Program-made: the position numbers and the translations under genes
Part shown: piece after piece, positions 1 to 9,505 of the stretch
Numbering within the stretch: position 1 is the stretch's first letter
How the letters are laid out: each line of letters starts with the position of its first letter
Assembly (NCBI RefSeq): GCF_002979655.1
Contig: NZ_PCPG01000001.1
Span: 868,001 to 932,000 of the forward strand
DNA length: 64,000 nt
Direction of reading: 5' to 3'
Origin: Microbacterium sp. MYb45
GTDB taxonomy: Bacteria > Actinomycetota > Actinomycetes > Actinomycetales > Microbacteriaceae
The notes under the pieces: model-generated
What the model was told of the DNA's origin: nothing
Seen by the model: only the letters and a program-made list of their open reading frames with translations
The model's database searches: none

Positions 1-1498
1 CGTGATCCCGACCGACCGCGTGGTGATGGCTGATCGTGCCGCCGGCGGCGATGATCGCGTCGCTGACGCGCGCCTTGACGGGTTCCCACGCCCCGAGCGG
101 ATCGGCCCGGACGCCGGCGAGCACCGTGAAGTAGAGCGACGCTCCCGTCGGGTAGATGTGCGACACGTGGCACATGACATACGATTTCGCCCCGGCCGCG
201 GAGAAGCCGCCTTTGAGCGCCATCTCGACGGCTGACCGCAGCGTCTGCAGATTCGTCCAGGTCGTCGCGGTCTCCAGCGTCTCGCAGAAGACCCCGGCGT
301 CGAGCAGTGAATCCCGCAGGTAGGGACCATCGAACCGGCCTTTCAGCCAGTCTTCCGCCGGGCCCGTCCCCGACGAGATGCCACCGGCGGCAGCGAGGTG
401 CGCGCTGACACGGGTCCGGCGTTCATCGATCCCCTCGCCCTCGTACACGGTGACGACGCTGGTGCCCTTCGCGAGGACCTTCCCGATCTTGCCGACCTGG
501 GCGAGGCTCACTGCCGTCTCCGCCTCATCGGACAGCCGGATGACCGTGGGGCCGTTGCCCTGCTGCGCCACTCGCCGCAGACCCTCGACCCCGCTGGTGA
601 AGTCGGGGAACGACCACGACTCGAACACGCGCTCGCGCGGGATCGGATGCACCCGCACCCGCACCTCGGTGATGACACCGAAGATGCCCTCCGACCCGAG
701 GAACACCCGGATCAGGTCGGGCCCGGCGGCGGAACCCGGCGATCGTCCGAGCTCGATGTCGCCGGTCGGGGTCGCCACTCTGATGCCGGTCACCATGGTG
801 TCGAAGCGGCCGTTCCCCGCCGAGTTCTGTCCCGACGAGCGTGCGGCGGCGAAGCCTCCGATTGTCGCGTAGCGGAAGCTCTGCGGGAAGTGTCCGAGTT
901 CGAGCCCGTGCGCGGACAGCAGCGCTTCCGCCTCCGGCCCCGTCGTCCCCGCAGCGAGCACGGCCTCGCCACTGACCTCGTCGAGCCTCACGAGACCACT
1001 GAGACGCCGGAGGTCGAGGCTCACGACCGCATGATGCGCTCCCCGCTCCGGGTCGAGTGCGCCGACGACGCTCGTACCGCCGCCGAACGGGATGACCGCG
1101 ATCCCCCGCGCGACCGCGACGTCGAGACACGCCCGGACCTCGTCGTGATGGGCGGGACGAACCACCGCATCCGGGGCGTCTTGATCGGGCTCACGGCGAC
1201 GGAGGAGGTCCGGCGTCGAACGCCCACCGGCATGACGGATCCGTGCCTCTGTCGTGACGTCGACGTGCGCGGGGCCGACAGCTGCGGACAGTGCGGCGTG
1301 GTCCTCAGCGGTCAACCGTGATGGCGCCAACCGCACGTCCTCGATTTCGACGGCCGCTGCAGGTCTGCGTACGCGTCCGAGCAGTATCGGCAGCAGTGCG
1401 CGCACCGGCAGGGGAAGTTCTTTAGCCTTGGCCGGATCGCCCCAACCGTTCCATCTCATCGACGGGTCCGCATCGACCCTGCCATTGTCTTGGCTCAT
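1..1498 (-). CDS. FAD-linked oxidase, alkyldihydroxyacetonephosphate-synthase-like (partial, C-terminus beyond window)
   Basis: 499 residues are visible and the gene runs off the left edge. It is a vanillyl-alcohol-oxidase-type flavoprotein. The FAD-binding half holds the PFGGGTSVVG loop (about residues 136-145) and a TIGGFAA...SGQNSAG stretch. The last visible residues, SHHHAVGRDH, match the His-rich motif of alkyl-DHAP synthases (AGPS). The N-terminal MRWNGWG segment is typical of actinobacterial homologues. The start at 1498 leaves 20 bp to the divergent tetR; Met14 at 1459 is an alternative start. A CACACT box sits 7 nt before the chosen start, suggesting a leaderless transcript. The substrate is unknown. 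Proximity to glpD suggests glycerol-phosphate or ether-lipid chemistry, which is inference. Confidence 0.85.
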   Translation of the reverse strand, partial: MSQDNGRVDADPSMRWNGWGDPAKAKELPLPVRALLPILLGRVRRPAAAVEIEDVRLAPSRLTAEDHAALSAAVGPAHVDVTTEARIRHAGGRSTPDLLRRREPDQDAPDAVVRPAHHDEVRACLDVAVARGIAVIPFGGGTSVVGALDPERGAHHAVVSLDLRRLSGLVRLDEVSGEAVLAAGTTGPEAEALLSAHGLELGHFPQSFRYATIGGFAAARSSGQNSAGNGRFDTMVTGIRVATPTGDIELGRSPGSAAGPDLIRVFLGSEGIFGVITEVRVRVHPIPRERVFESWSFPDFTSGVEGLRRVAQQGNGPTVIRLSDEAETAVSLAQVGKIGKVLAKGTSVVTVYEGEGIDERRTRVSAHLAAAGGISSGTGPAEDWLKGRFDGPYLRDSLLDAGVFCETLETATTWTNLQTLRSAVEMALKGGFSAAGAKSYVMCHVSHIYPTGASLYFTVLAGVRADPLGAWEPVKARVSDAIIAAGGTISHHHAVGRDH

Positions 1499-1500
1499 GC

Positions 1501-1513
1501 GTTACAGTGTGAC
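1501..1513. promoter_or_regulatory. Candidate TetR operator in divergent promoter
   Basis: GTTACAGTGTGAC is an imperfect palindrome of form GTnACAnTGTnAC, centred at 1507. It lies in the 20-bp gap between the divergent oxidase and tetR start codons. It overlaps the likely -10 boxes of both genes (CACACT on the minus strand at 1506-1511, TACAGT on the plus strand at 1503-1508), so a bound dimer could repress both. The assignment to TetR is inference from position. Confidence 0.55.
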
Positions 1514-1518
1514 ACATC

Positions 1519-2097
1519 ATGGAAGAACGTCAACCTTTGTGGGACGCGACGCAGACGAGGATCCTCGATGCCGCCGACGCGCTGATCGAGCGCCGGGGCG
1601 TGCACGGCGTCACGATCGCCGAGCTCGCCCGGCGCGCCGATCTCAGCCGTCCGACCATCTATCGCAATTGGAGCGATGCCGACGATGTCGTCAGAGCAGC
1701 TCTGCTGCGCCGCGTCGACGGCATACTCCGGACCTTCTCGGCCGATGCGCGTACGAGGACCGCTCTCGTCGACGACGTGCTGCGTTTCACGACGCTGTTC
1801 CGGAACGACACCCTCTACAAGCGTCTGCTCGCCGACGAGCCCGAAGCGTTCACGCGGTACACCCTGCAGCGGGTCGGATCCAGCCAGCGCCTGATCCTCG
1901 GATGGCTCGCCACCGCCATCGACGCCGCACAGACCGAGGGCTCGGTGAGACAGGGCGCACCGCAGGAGATCGCGGTCATGCTGCTGCTGATCGCGCAGTC
2001 CGCCGTCCTCTCCCACGCAACAGTGGCCGACCTCATCTCGGAAGACGCGTGGGAACGTGAGCTACGAGCCGCACTCGACGGACTGCTCCGCCCATGA
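1519..2097 (+). CDS. TetR family transcriptional regulator
   Basis: This 192-residue protein has the N-terminal TetR helix-turn-helix at about residues 14-60 (VTIAELARRADLSRPTIYRN), followed by a divergent all-helical ligand-binding domain. The start codon lies only 20 bp from the divergent FAD-oxidase start, with the palindrome at 1501-1513 between them, so autoregulation and control of the oxidase are likely. Its stop overlaps the glpD start (ATGA at 2094-2097), implying translational coupling. The ligand is unknown. No separate ribosome-binding site fits in the gap, so the transcript is probably leaderless or nearly so. Confidence 0.9.
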   Translation: MEERQPLWDATQTRILDAADALIERRGVHGVTIAELARRADLSRPTIYRNWSDADDVVRAALLRRVDGILRTFSADARTRTALVDDVLRFTTLFRNDTLYKRLLADEPEAFTRYTLQRVGSSQRLILGWLATAIDAAQTEGSVRQGAPQEIAVMLLLIAQSAVLSHATVADLISEDAWERELRAALDGLLRP

Positions 2098-3545
2098 CCG
2101 GGCATTCATCCGCGCTCAATGTCGCGCGACGGAGGATCGATCTCATGCACGCGGCCGATGAGCAGGTCGACGTGCTCGTCGTCGGAGGCGGGATCACGGG
2201 CGTGGGAGCCGCACTCGACGCGGCATCCCGCGGCCTCAGCGTGACACTGATCGAAGCCGAGGACCTTGCCTTCGGGACCAGCCGTTTCAGCTCGAAGCTC
2301 GTGCACGGCGGCCTGCGCTATCTCGCCACGGGTGACGTCGCGACTGCGAGGGAGAGCGCACACGAGCGCCATCTCCTCATGACCACGATCGCCCCGCATC
2401 TGATCCGCCCGCTCGGGCAGCTCCTGCCCTTCTCCCGCGACGTGACGTTCCGGCAGCGCACCGCGGGCGCCGTCGGCATGGGAATGGGCGATCTGCTCCG
2501 GATGCGGGCACGCACACCCCGCTCGGTGCTGCCTGCCCCTACCCTCGTGACGGCACGCACGGCCCGCCGGCTCGTGCCCGCTCTCGATCGTCATGGTCTG
2601 CGCGGGGGAATGCTGTCCTACGACGGTCAGCTGGTCGACGACGCGCGCCTCGTGGCGACCGTGGCCCGCACGGCCGCGGCCCTCGGCGCCCGCATACTCA
2701 CGCGGGTTCGAGCCATGACCCTGCACGGAGACGGTGCCGCCGTCGAAGAAGCCATCACGGGCGAGCGGTTCGAGATCCGCGCCCGTGCCGTCGTCAACGC
2801 GACGGGTGTCTGGGCCGGTGCGCTCGACGAGGCGATCGGCGTGCGTCCGAGCCGGGGAACCCATATCGTGCTCGATGCCGCCGACCTCGGGATCTCGTCG
2901 ACGGCACTCACGATTCCGCACGAGGGCTCGATCAGCCGCTACGTCTTCGCGCTGCCGCAGGCGTACGGCCGCGTGATCGTCGGGCTCACCGACGAAGACT
3001 CTCCCGGTGCCGTGCCCCGAGTCGCTCAACCGACCGAGCCGGAGATCGACTTCCTGCTGAGAAGCCTCAACCGCGTGGTCACGGCACCGGTCGGACGTGA
3101 TCGGGTGCGTGGCGCTTTCGCGGGTTTGCGGCCGCTGGTCGACAGCCGCACGGCCTCCACCGCCGACGTCTCGCGCAGGCACCTGGTGACGACATCCGCC
3201 TCAGGCTTCGTCACCGTGCTCGGCGGAAAACTGACGACCTATCGACGTATGGCCGAGGATGCCGTCGATCTCGTCTCCCGGACCCGCGGCCTCCAGGCGG
3301 CACCGAGTCGGACGGCGTCGGTGCGGCTCGTCGATCGCGTGGTGCCCGACTCCGGAGAGCTACTCGACGACGCGACGGGGCTGACCACCGCCGAGGTCGA
3401 GTTCGCCGTGCGGGTCGAGGGGGCGATGACCGTCGAGGATGTCCTCGACCGCCGCACGCGGGTCGGCCTCGTGGACGCCGATCGCGCACGCTGTCATGCC
3501 GGGGTCGAGGCCGTCGTCGCCCGTACCGTGGCCGACCTCATCTGA
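2094..3545 (+). CDS. glpD: Glycerol-3-phosphate dehydrogenase/oxidase, short form
   Basis: FAD-dependent oxidation of glycerol-3-phosphate to dihydroxyacetone phosphate, normally membrane-associated and feeding the quinone pool. The dinucleotide-binding motif GGGITGVGAALDAASRG is at residues 31-47. It is followed by the family signature GTSRFSSKLVHGGLRYL and a C-terminal FVTVLGGKLTTYRRMAEDA segment. At 483 residues it is shorter than usual GlpD proteins (commonly 500-585); part of the C-terminal cap region is reduced, although the ...DVLDRRTRVG helix remains. The first ATG overlaps the tetR stop; Met18 (2145) would also give an intact flavoprotein. It is co-transcribed with tetR. Confidence 0.88.
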   Translation: MTGHSSALNVARRRIDLMHAADEQVDVLVVGGGITGVGAALDAASRGLSVTLIEAEDLAFGTSRFSSKLVHGGLRYLATGDVATARESAHERHLLMTTIAPHLIRPLGQLLPFSRDVTFRQRTAGAVGMGMGDLLRMRARTPRSVLPAPTLVTARTARRLVPALDRHGLRGGMLSYDGQLVDDARLVATVARTAAALGARILTRVRAMTLHGDGAAVEEAITGERFEIRARAVVNATGVWAGALDEAIGVRPSRGTHIVLDAADLGISSTALTIPHEGSISRYVFALPQAYGRVIVGLTDEDSPGAVPRVAQPTEPEIDFLLRSLNRVVTAPVGRDRVRGAFAGLRPLVDSRTASTADVSRRHLVTTSASGFVTVLGGKLTTYRRMAEDAVDLVSRTRGLQAAPSRTASVRLVDRVVPDSGELLDDATGLTTAEVEFAVRVEGAMTVEDVLDRRTRVGLVDADRARCHAGVEAVVARTVADLI

Positions 3546-3556
3546 GCCTGTCCCCG

Positions 3557-3573
3557 GGCGGCTCCGAGCCGCC
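3557..3573 (+). terminator. Possible terminator hairpin after glpD
   Basis: GGCGGCTC and GAGCCGCC form a perfect inverted repeat with a one-base centre, 12 nt after the glpD stop codon. There is no clear T-tract. Confidence 0.4.
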
Positions 3574-3685
3574 GCGTATCCACCGCACAGCGACCCGGAG
3601 AACGCGTGGCGAACAGCGCATGAACTCCCCCGAACCCTGGTGCCCGATGGCGCTCCGGCACGCCGCGACCCGGCACAGTGGTGTC

Positions 3686-4381
3686 ATGGACATGCTCTTC
3701 ACGATGCTGGGCGGCAAGGGGATGTCAGGGCTCCTGAAGACCGGCACAGCGGTTCTCACCCTGCTCCTGGTCCTTCCCGCGCTCCTCAAGCTCTTCGTCG
3801 TCACGGTCGATGAAGGCTGGGCCGCGATCCGGACCCGAAACGGCAAGCCCATCATCCGCAACCGTCCGCAGCGCCGTCCGACCGCTCGCGGCGGGGCTGT
3901 CGGGGAGGTCGTCGTCCTCGACCCCGGCTCACATGGCGCTTTCCCCCTGTTCTACTGGTATCGACTCATCGATGTGCGCTGCCGGGCGACCGACCTGCCC
4001 GTCCGCGAGATGGGCGGTGCGAGCGGACACCAGCATCGCGTGCACGCGTCGTTCGAATGGCGCCCGATACCGACGGGACGCGATCTCCGGGTGTTCGAGC
4101 TCGACGTCGTGAACGTCAAGGAGCGCGCCTCGAACATCGTCGGGGCTGCCCTGCGAGACGTGATCCGGGGCCTCGACGGCACGGAGCTGCCGCACAACGA
4201 CGAGATCAACGCGCGCGTGATCGCAGCCAGCGCCGAGGAGGTCCGTCGCGCCTGCGGGGTGGAGCTCGTGCGCGTGATGGTCACCGGCGACGCGTTGACC
4301 GACGGATACCTGATGTCGACGGCGCTCCGCGACGTGGATCGCGGCGCGCAGGCCGTCGCCGCACTGCACGCCCTGAACTGA
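3686..4381 (+). CDS. SPFH/band-7 domain membrane protein
   Basis: 231 residues from the chosen start. An N-terminal membrane segment (about residues 16-36, TAVLTLLLVLPALLKLFVV) is followed directly by VDEGWAAIRTRNG, the typical beginning of an SPFH/prohibitin-type domain. The middle carries the ...DVVNVKERASNIVG and LRDVIRGLDGTEL segments seen in this family. It is probably an inner-membrane scaffold protein of unknown specific role. An upstream ATG at 3620 would add 22 unlikely residues. I prefer 3686 because it places the membrane segment at the N-terminus and a CACAGT box lies 6 nt before it. It is convergent with dxs. Confidence 0.75.
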   Translation: MDMLFTMLGGKGMSGLLKTGTAVLTLLLVLPALLKLFVVTVDEGWAAIRTRNGKPIIRNRPQRRPTARGGAVGEVVVLDPGSHGAFPLFYWYRLIDVRCRATDLPVREMGGASGHQHRVHASFEWRPIPTGRDLRVFELDVVNVKERASNIVGAALRDVIRGLDGTELPHNDEINARVIAASAEEVRRACGVELVRVMVTGDALTDGYLMSTALRDVDRGAQAVAALHALN

Positions 4382-4397
4382 CGCTCCCCCTCGATTC

Positions 4398-4411
4398 GGA
4401 CCGGCGGGTCC
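4398..4411. terminator. Weak hairpin between convergent genes
   Basis: GGACC-ggcg-GGTCC lies between the SPFH gene and the dxs stop. Its short 5-bp stem makes it a weak candidate for a shared terminator. Confidence 0.25.
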
Positions 4412-4420
4412 TTCAGCGCA

Positions 4421-6361
4421 TCAGTGGCGTTCGTGGAGGGGCAAGTCGATCGTCCCCGTCTCGCCCGCATCCCGCGCCTTCGGGATCCTGGTACCGAGCA
4501 CCTGCGACACGATGTCCTGGGCGATCTTCGGCGCCGTGAGTCCCGCATCCGCGAGGATCTGGTCCCGAGAGGCGTGATCGATGAACTCGTCGGGCAGGCC
4601 GAGCTCGTCCACCGCCGTGTCGATGCCGGCCTCACGCAGGACCTGACGCACCCGAGTGCCGATGCCGCCGACGCGGATACCGTCCTCGAGCGTGATGACG
4701 AGTCGGTGGTGGGCCGCCATCTCGATGACGGACGGTTGCACCGGGATCGCCCAGCGCGGATCGATCACGGTGGCACCGATGCCCTGCGCCCGAAGACGCT
4801 CTGCGACGTCGAGCGCGAGTTCCGCGAACGGGCCGATAGCGACGATCAGCACGTCCTCCGACTCCCCCCGGGCGAGCACGTCCACACCGTCTTTCAAGCG
4901 CTCGATGGCGGGAAGGTCGGCGGCGACCTCGCCCTTCGGGAACCGGATGACCGTCGGCGCGTCGTCGACCTGAACGGCCTCGCTCAGCGCTTCGGTCAGA
5001 CGCGCGCCGTCCCGGGGAGCGGCGATGCGGATGTGCGGGACGATCTGCAACATGGCGAGATCCCACATCCCGTGGTGGCTTGGACCGTCGGGGCCGGTCA
5101 CGCCGGCACGGTCGAGCACGAAGGTCACGCCCGCACGGTGCAGTGCGACATCCATCAGCACCTGATCGAAGGCCCTGCCCATGAACGTGGCGTAGAGCGC
5201 GACGACGGGGTGCAGTCCGCCGTATGCCAGCCCCGCGGCGGAGGCGACCGCGTGCTGCTCGGCGATCCCCACGTCGTAGACGCGATCGGGGAACCGCTCG
5301 GCGAACGGCGCGAGACCCGTCGGTCGCAGCATCGCAGCCGTCATGGCGATGACGTCGCTGCGCTGCTCCCCCACCGAGACGAGGGCGTCCGAGAACACGT
5401 CGGTCCAGCCGCGACCGCCGGAAGACAGCGTCTCACCCGTCGCGGGGTCGATCTTCCCCACTGCGTGGAACTGGTCGGCCTCGTCGTCTCGGGCGGGCTG
5501 GTACCCGCGTCCCTTCTCGGTGATCGTGTGCACGATGACCGGGGCCCCGTACGACTTCGCCAGCTCGAGCGTCTCGAGCAGAGCGGGGAGATCGTGTCCG
5601 TCGATGGGACCGAGGTACTTGATGTCGAGGTTGGAGTAGAGCGCCTCATTGTTGGTGAAGCGGGAGAGGAAGCCGTGGGTTCCGCCGCGAACCCCGCGGA
5701 ACACCGCCCGGCCCACAGGACCGAACGCACGGAACAGGCGGTCGGAGCGCTGGTGCAGATCCTTGTATGCCGCTGCAGTGCGCACGCGGTTCAGGTACCG
5801 CGACATCCCGCCGATGGTGGGCGCGTATGAGCGACCGTTGTCGTTGACGACGATCACGAGGTTCCGGTCGTTGTCATCGGAGATGTTGTTCAACGCCTCC
5901 CACGTCATTCCGCCGGTGAGGGCCCCGTCCCCGACGACGGCGACGACATGTCGATCCGCGCGACCAGTGGCCGTGAGTGCGCGGGAGATCCCGTCCGCCC
6001 AGCTCAGCGAGCTCGAGGCATGCGACGACTCCACGACATCGTGCGCGCTCTCGCTGCGCTGCGGGTAGCCGGCGAGGCCTCCCCGCACGCGTAGGCCGGA
6101 GAAGTCCTGGCGACCCGTGAGGAGCTTGTGCACGTAGGACTGGTGCCCCGTGTCGAAGATGAACGGATCGTCCGGAGACGAGAAGACCCGGTGCAGGGCG
6201 ATCGTCAGTTCGACGACGCCCAGGTTCGGGCCGAGGTGACCGCCGGTCTGCGAGACGTTCTCGACCAGGAATGTGCGGATCTCGGAGGCGAGCTCCTCCA
6301 GTTGAACGGTCGATAGCGCGTCCAGATCACGGGGTCCTGAGATGCTCGGAAGAATGGGCAT
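4421..6361 (-). CDS. dxs: 1-deoxy-D-xylulose-5-phosphate synthase
   Basis: Thiamine-diphosphate enzyme that condenses pyruvate and glyceraldehyde-3-phosphate, the first step of the MEP isoprenoid pathway. 646 residues is normal for the family. Visible signatures are FDTGHQSYVHKLLTGR near the N-terminus, the ThDP/Mg motif GDGALTGGMTWEALNN (about residues 147-162) and the transketolase pyrimidine-domain motif DRAGVTGPDGPSHHGMWDL. The ATG is preceded by a GAGGAGG ribosome-binding site at a normal distance. It appears to be transcribed alone, with acnA upstream on the same strand behind a terminator. Confidence 0.97.
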   Translation of the reverse strand: MPILPSISGPRDLDALSTVQLEELASEIRTFLVENVSQTGGHLGPNLGVVELTIALHRVFSSPDDPFIFDTGHQSYVHKLLTGRQDFSGLRVRGGLAGYPQRSESAHDVVESSHASSSLSWADGISRALTATGRADRHVVAVVGDGALTGGMTWEALNNISDDNDRNLVIVVNDNGRSYAPTIGGMSRYLNRVRTAAAYKDLHQRSDRLFRAFGPVGRAVFRGVRGGTHGFLSRFTNNEALYSNLDIKYLGPIDGHDLPALLETLELAKSYGAPVIVHTITEKGRGYQPARDDEADQFHAVGKIDPATGETLSSGGRGWTDVFSDALVSVGEQRSDVIAMTAAMLRPTGLAPFAERFPDRVYDVGIAEQHAVASAAGLAYGGLHPVVALYATFMGRAFDQVLMDVALHRAGVTFVLDRAGVTGPDGPSHHGMWDLAMLQIVPHIRIAAPRDGARLTEALSEAVQVDDAPTVIRFPKGEVAADLPAIERLKDGVDVLARGESEDVLIVAIGPFAELALDVAERLRAQGIGATVIDPRWAIPVQPSVIEMAAHHRLVITLEDGIRVGGIGTRVRQVLREAGIDTAVDELGLPDEFIDHASRDQILADAGLTAPKIAQDIVSQVLGTRIPKARDAGETGTIDLPLHERH

Positions 6362-6470
6362 CTGCGCCTCCTCACAGGCTTCGCCAGAAGCGCCCGACGA
6401 GGGTGCGGACGCCCGTCGATCCTACCGCGCCAGGTGGGGAGAACCCGGTGAGCGCCGCCCCCCTTGACAT

Positions 6471-6510
6471 GACGAAGGGACTCCGATCCATGGATCGGAG
6501 TCCCTTCGTC
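6471..6510 (-). terminator. Terminator of acnA (40-bp perfect palindrome)
   Basis: Arms GACGAAGGGACTCCGATCCA and its exact complement abut with no loop of their own (centre between 6490 and 6491). It lies 8 bp beyond the acnA stop. It is a very stable hairpin but lacks a T-tract on the minus strand, which is common in high-G+C actinobacteria. Confidence 0.8.
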
Positions 6511-6517
6511 TGTGGGA

Positions 6518-9352
6518 TCAGACCAGCGAACGCAGCACGTACTGCAGGATGCCGCCGTTGCGGTAGTAGTCGGCCTCACCGGGTGTGTCGATGCGGACGA
6601 CCGCGTCGAACTCGACCGGCTGCTTGCCTTCGGGCGAGTTCTCGCTCGGGGTGGCCGTGACCTTGACCGTCTTGGGCGTGACACCGTTGTTGAGCTCTTC
6701 CAGCCCCGTGATCGAGACGATCTCGGTGCCGTCGAGGCCCAGCGACTCCCAGCTTTCGCCGGCGGGGAACTGCAGCGGGACGACGCCCATGCCGATCAGG
6801 TTCGAGCGGTGGATGCGCTCGAAGCTCTCGGTGATGACCGCCTTGACGCCCAGCAGGCTCGTGCCCTTGGCCGCCCAGTCGCGCGACGAACCGGAGCCGT
6901 ACTCCTTGCCACCGAAGATGACGAGGGGCGTGCCCTGCTCCTGATAGTTCATGCTCGCGTCGTAGATGTACGACTGCGGGCCGCCCGGCTGCGTGAAGTC
7001 ACGCGTGAAGCCACCCTCGACGACCTGTCCGTCGTTGACGGCCGCGACCATCGCGTTCTTCAGACGGATGTTCGCGAAGGTTCCGCGGATCATGACCTCG
7101 TGGTTGCCGCGACGCGAACCGAAGGAGTTGAAGTCCTTGCGGTCGACGCCGTGCTCCGTGAGGTACTGGGCCGCCGGCGTGCCGGCCTTGATGTTTCCGG
7201 CGGGCGAGATGTGGTCGGTGGTGACCGAGTCACCCAGAGTCGCCATGACACGTGCGCCCTCGATGTCCTTCACCGGGGTGAGCTCCATCGTCATGCCCTC
7301 GAAGTACGGCGCCTTGCGGACGTAGGTCGAGTTCTCGTCCCACTGGAAGATCGCGTCATCCGGCGTGGGCAGGCTGCGCCAGCGCTCGTCGCCGTCGAAG
7401 ACCGTCGCGTACTGCTTGATGAACTGCTCGCGCGAGATCGAGGAGTCGACGAGTTCCTGCACCTCGGCCGGAGTCGGCCAGATGTCCTTGAGGAAGACGT
7501 CTTCACCGTCGGTGCCCTTGCCGAGCGCGTCGTTCTCGAAGTCGAAGTGCATCGACCCGGCCAGCGCGTAGGCGATGACCAGCGGCGGGCTGGCGAGGTA
7601 GTTCATCTTCACGTCGGGGCTGATGCGCCCCTCGAAGTTGCGGTTGCCCGAGAGGACGGCCGTGACGGCGAGGTCGTGGGAGTTGATCGCCTCCGACACC
7701 TCTTCGATCAGAGGACCGGAGTTGCCGATGCAGATCGTGCAGCCGTAGCCGACCGTGTAGAAGCCGAGGCCCTCGAGGTCCTTGTCCAGGCCGGACTTCT
7801 CGTAGTAGTCGGTGACGACCTTCGAGCCGGGGCCGAGCGTGGTCTTGACCCACGGCTTCTGCTTCAGGCCCTTCTCCAGCGCCTTGCGTGCGACGAGACC
7901 GGCGGCGATCATCACCGACGGGTTCGACGTGTTGGTGCACGAGGTGATGGCGGCGAGCGTGACGGCGCCGTTGTCGAGGATGTACTTCTCCCCCGACGGC
8001 GTCGTGACCGGCACGGGCTTCGAGGCGTTCGCCGGAGCGCCGCTGTTGATGTGCACCGGACGCGTGGTCGGCTCCTCTTCGCCGGGGACAGAGCCCGGGT
8101 CGGATGCCGGGAAGGAGTGCTTCGACTCCAGGTCGACGATGTCGTCGGAGGTCGACGCCGTCGTGTAGCCCAGGATGTCGTGCTCGAACTGGGCCTTCGC
8201 CTCGGAGAGGAGGATACGGTCCTGCGGGCGCTTCGGGCCGGCGATCGACGGCACGACGGTGCCGAGGTCGAGCTCGAGGTACTCGCTGAAGGTCGGCTCG
8301 ACGCTCGCGTCGTGCCAGAGCTTCTGCTCCTTGGCGTACGCCTCGACCAGCGCGACGGCCTCTTCGCTGCGGCCGGTCAGGCGCAGGTACTCGAGGGTCA
8401 CGTCATCGATCGGGAAGATCGCCGCCGTGGAGCCGAACTCGGGAGACATGTTTCCGATGGTGGCGCGGTTCGCGAGCGGCACAGAGGCGACGCCCTCACC
8501 GTAGAACTCGACGAACTTGCCGACCACGCCGTGCTTGCGCAGCTGGTCGGTGATCGTGAGCACGACGTCGGTCGCGGTCACGCCGGCGGGGATCTCGCCG
8601 GAGAGCTTGAAACCGACGACACGCGGGATCAGCATCGACACGGGCTGGCCGAGCATGGCCGCCTCGGCCTCGATGCCGCCGACACCCCAGCCCAGCACGC
8701 CCAGGCCGTTGACCATGGTGGTGTGCGAGTCGGTGCCGACGCAGGTGTCGGGGTATGCGCGGAGCACGCCGTCGACATCGCGGTCGTAGATGACCTTGGC
8801 CAGGTGCTCGATGTTCACCTGATGGACGATGCCGGTTCCGGGCGGGACGACCTTGAAGTCGCTGAAGGCCGTCTGGCCCCAGCGCAGGAACTGGTAGCGC
8901 TCGCCGTTGCGCTCGTACTCGATCTCGACGTTGCGCTCGAGGGCGTTCTCCGAGCCGAACAGGTCGGCGATGACGGAGTGGTCGATGACCATCTCGGCGG
9001 GCGAGAGCGGGTTGATCTTGTTCGCGTCACCGCCGAGGGCCGTCACGGCCTCGCGCATCGTGGCGAGGTCGACGATGCAGGGCACACCGGTGAAGTCCTG
9101 CATGACCACGCGCGCGGGCGTGAACTGGATCTCGGTATTGGGCTCTGCCGCGGCATCCCACGAACCCAGCGCCTCGATCTGCGCCTTCGTCACATTCGCA
9201 CCGTCCTCGGTGCGAAGCAGGTTCTCCAGGAGGACCTTGAGACTGAAGGGGAGCTTCTCGAAACCGGGCACCGTGTCGATGCGGAAGATCTCATAGTCGG
9301 TGCTGCCGACTGTCAGGGTGCTCTTGGCACCGAAGCTGTTCACCGTGGACAC
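6518..9352 (-). CDS. acnA: Aconitate hydratase A
   Basis: TCA-cycle isomerisation of citrate to isocitrate through a [4Fe-4S] cluster. The three cluster cysteines are visible in [16 protein letters not shown] and [13 protein letters not shown]. The C-terminal swivel domain carries [14 protein letters not shown] place the start at GTG 9352 (944 residues) because an AGAAGGAGAC ribosome-binding site lies just upstream. The longer in-frame reading to 9397 would read through that site. It follows dut-DUF3710-DUF3159 on the same strand but has its own upstream region with the 26-bp palindrome at 9478-9503, so separate regulation is likely. Confidence 0.96.
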   Translation of the reverse strand: MSTVNSFGAKSTLTVGSTDYEIFRIDTVPGFEKLPFSLKVLLENLLRTEDGANVTKAQIEALGSWDAAAEPNTEIQFTPARVVMQDFTGVPCIVDLATMREAVTALGGDANKINPLSPAEMVIDHSVIADLFGSENALERNVEIEYERNGERYQFLRWGQTAFSDFKVVPPGTGIVHQVNIEHLAKVIYDRDVDGVLRAYPDTCVGTDSHTTMVNGLGVLGWGVGGIEAEAAMLGQPVSMLIPRVVGFKLSGEIPAGVTATDVVLTITDQLRKHGVVGKFVEFYGEGVASVPLANRATIGNMSPEFGSTAAIFPIDDVTLEYLRLTGRSEEAVALVEAYAKEQKLWHDASVEPTFSEYLELDLGTVVPSIAGPKRPQDRILLSEAKAQFEHDILGYTTASTSDDIVDLESKHSFPASDPGSVPGEEEPTTRPVHINSGAPANASKPVPVTTPSGEKYILDNGAVTLAAITSCTNTSNPSVMIAAGLVARKALEKGLKQKPWVKTTLGPGSKVVTDYYEKSGLDKDLEGLGFYTVGYGCTICIGNSGPLIEEVSEAINSHDLAVTAVLSGNRNFEGRISPDVKMNYLASPPLVIAYALAGSMHFDFENDALGKGTDGEDVFLKDIWPTPAEVQELVDSSISREQFIKQYATVFDGDERWRSLPTPDDAIFQWDENSTYVRKAPYFEGMTMELTPVKDIEGARVMATLGDSVTTDHISPAGNIKAGTPAAQYLTEHGVDRKDFNSFGSRRGNHEVMIRGTFANIRLKNAMVAAVNDGQVVEGGFTRDFTQPGGPQSYIYDASMNYQEQGTPLVIFGGKEYGSGSSRDWAAKGTSLLGVKAVITESFERIHRSNLIGMGVVPLQFPAGESWESLGLDGTEIVSITGLEELNNGVTPKTVKVTATPSENSPEGKQPVEFDAVVRIDTPGEADYYRNGGILQYVLRSLV

Positions 9353-9477
9353 GAATCCGTCTCCTTCTATTCGGATGGGAGCGACAGGCGCCTCCATCTT
9401 GCTCGCCAGCGAGCCCCTGCGGCTAGCAAGGCGGACCTAACCAGTCTGCTCCGCGCAGCTCACCGGCGAAAGCCTGC

Positions 9478-9503
9478 GATTTATCTTGATGTCAAGATAA
9501 ATC
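9478..9503. promoter_or_regulatory. 26-bp palindrome upstream of acnA, candidate operator
   Basis: Two perfect 12-bp arms, GATTTATCTTGA and TCAAGATAAATC, flank a TG centre. It is strongly A/T-rich in a G+C-rich setting and begins 2 bp after the DUF3159 stop. On the minus strand the centre reads TTGACA, a consensus -35 hexamer for acnA, so binding would block the promoter. The TTGA-nn-TCAA core resembles MarR-family operators; no MarR gene is nearby, so the regulator is unknown. Confidence 0.75.
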
Positions 9504-9505
9504 TA

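Noticed and set aside
9353..9397. A 15-residue N-terminal extension of aconitase
   Set aside because: It would translate across the AGAAGGAGAC ribosome-binding site that serves the GTG at 9352.
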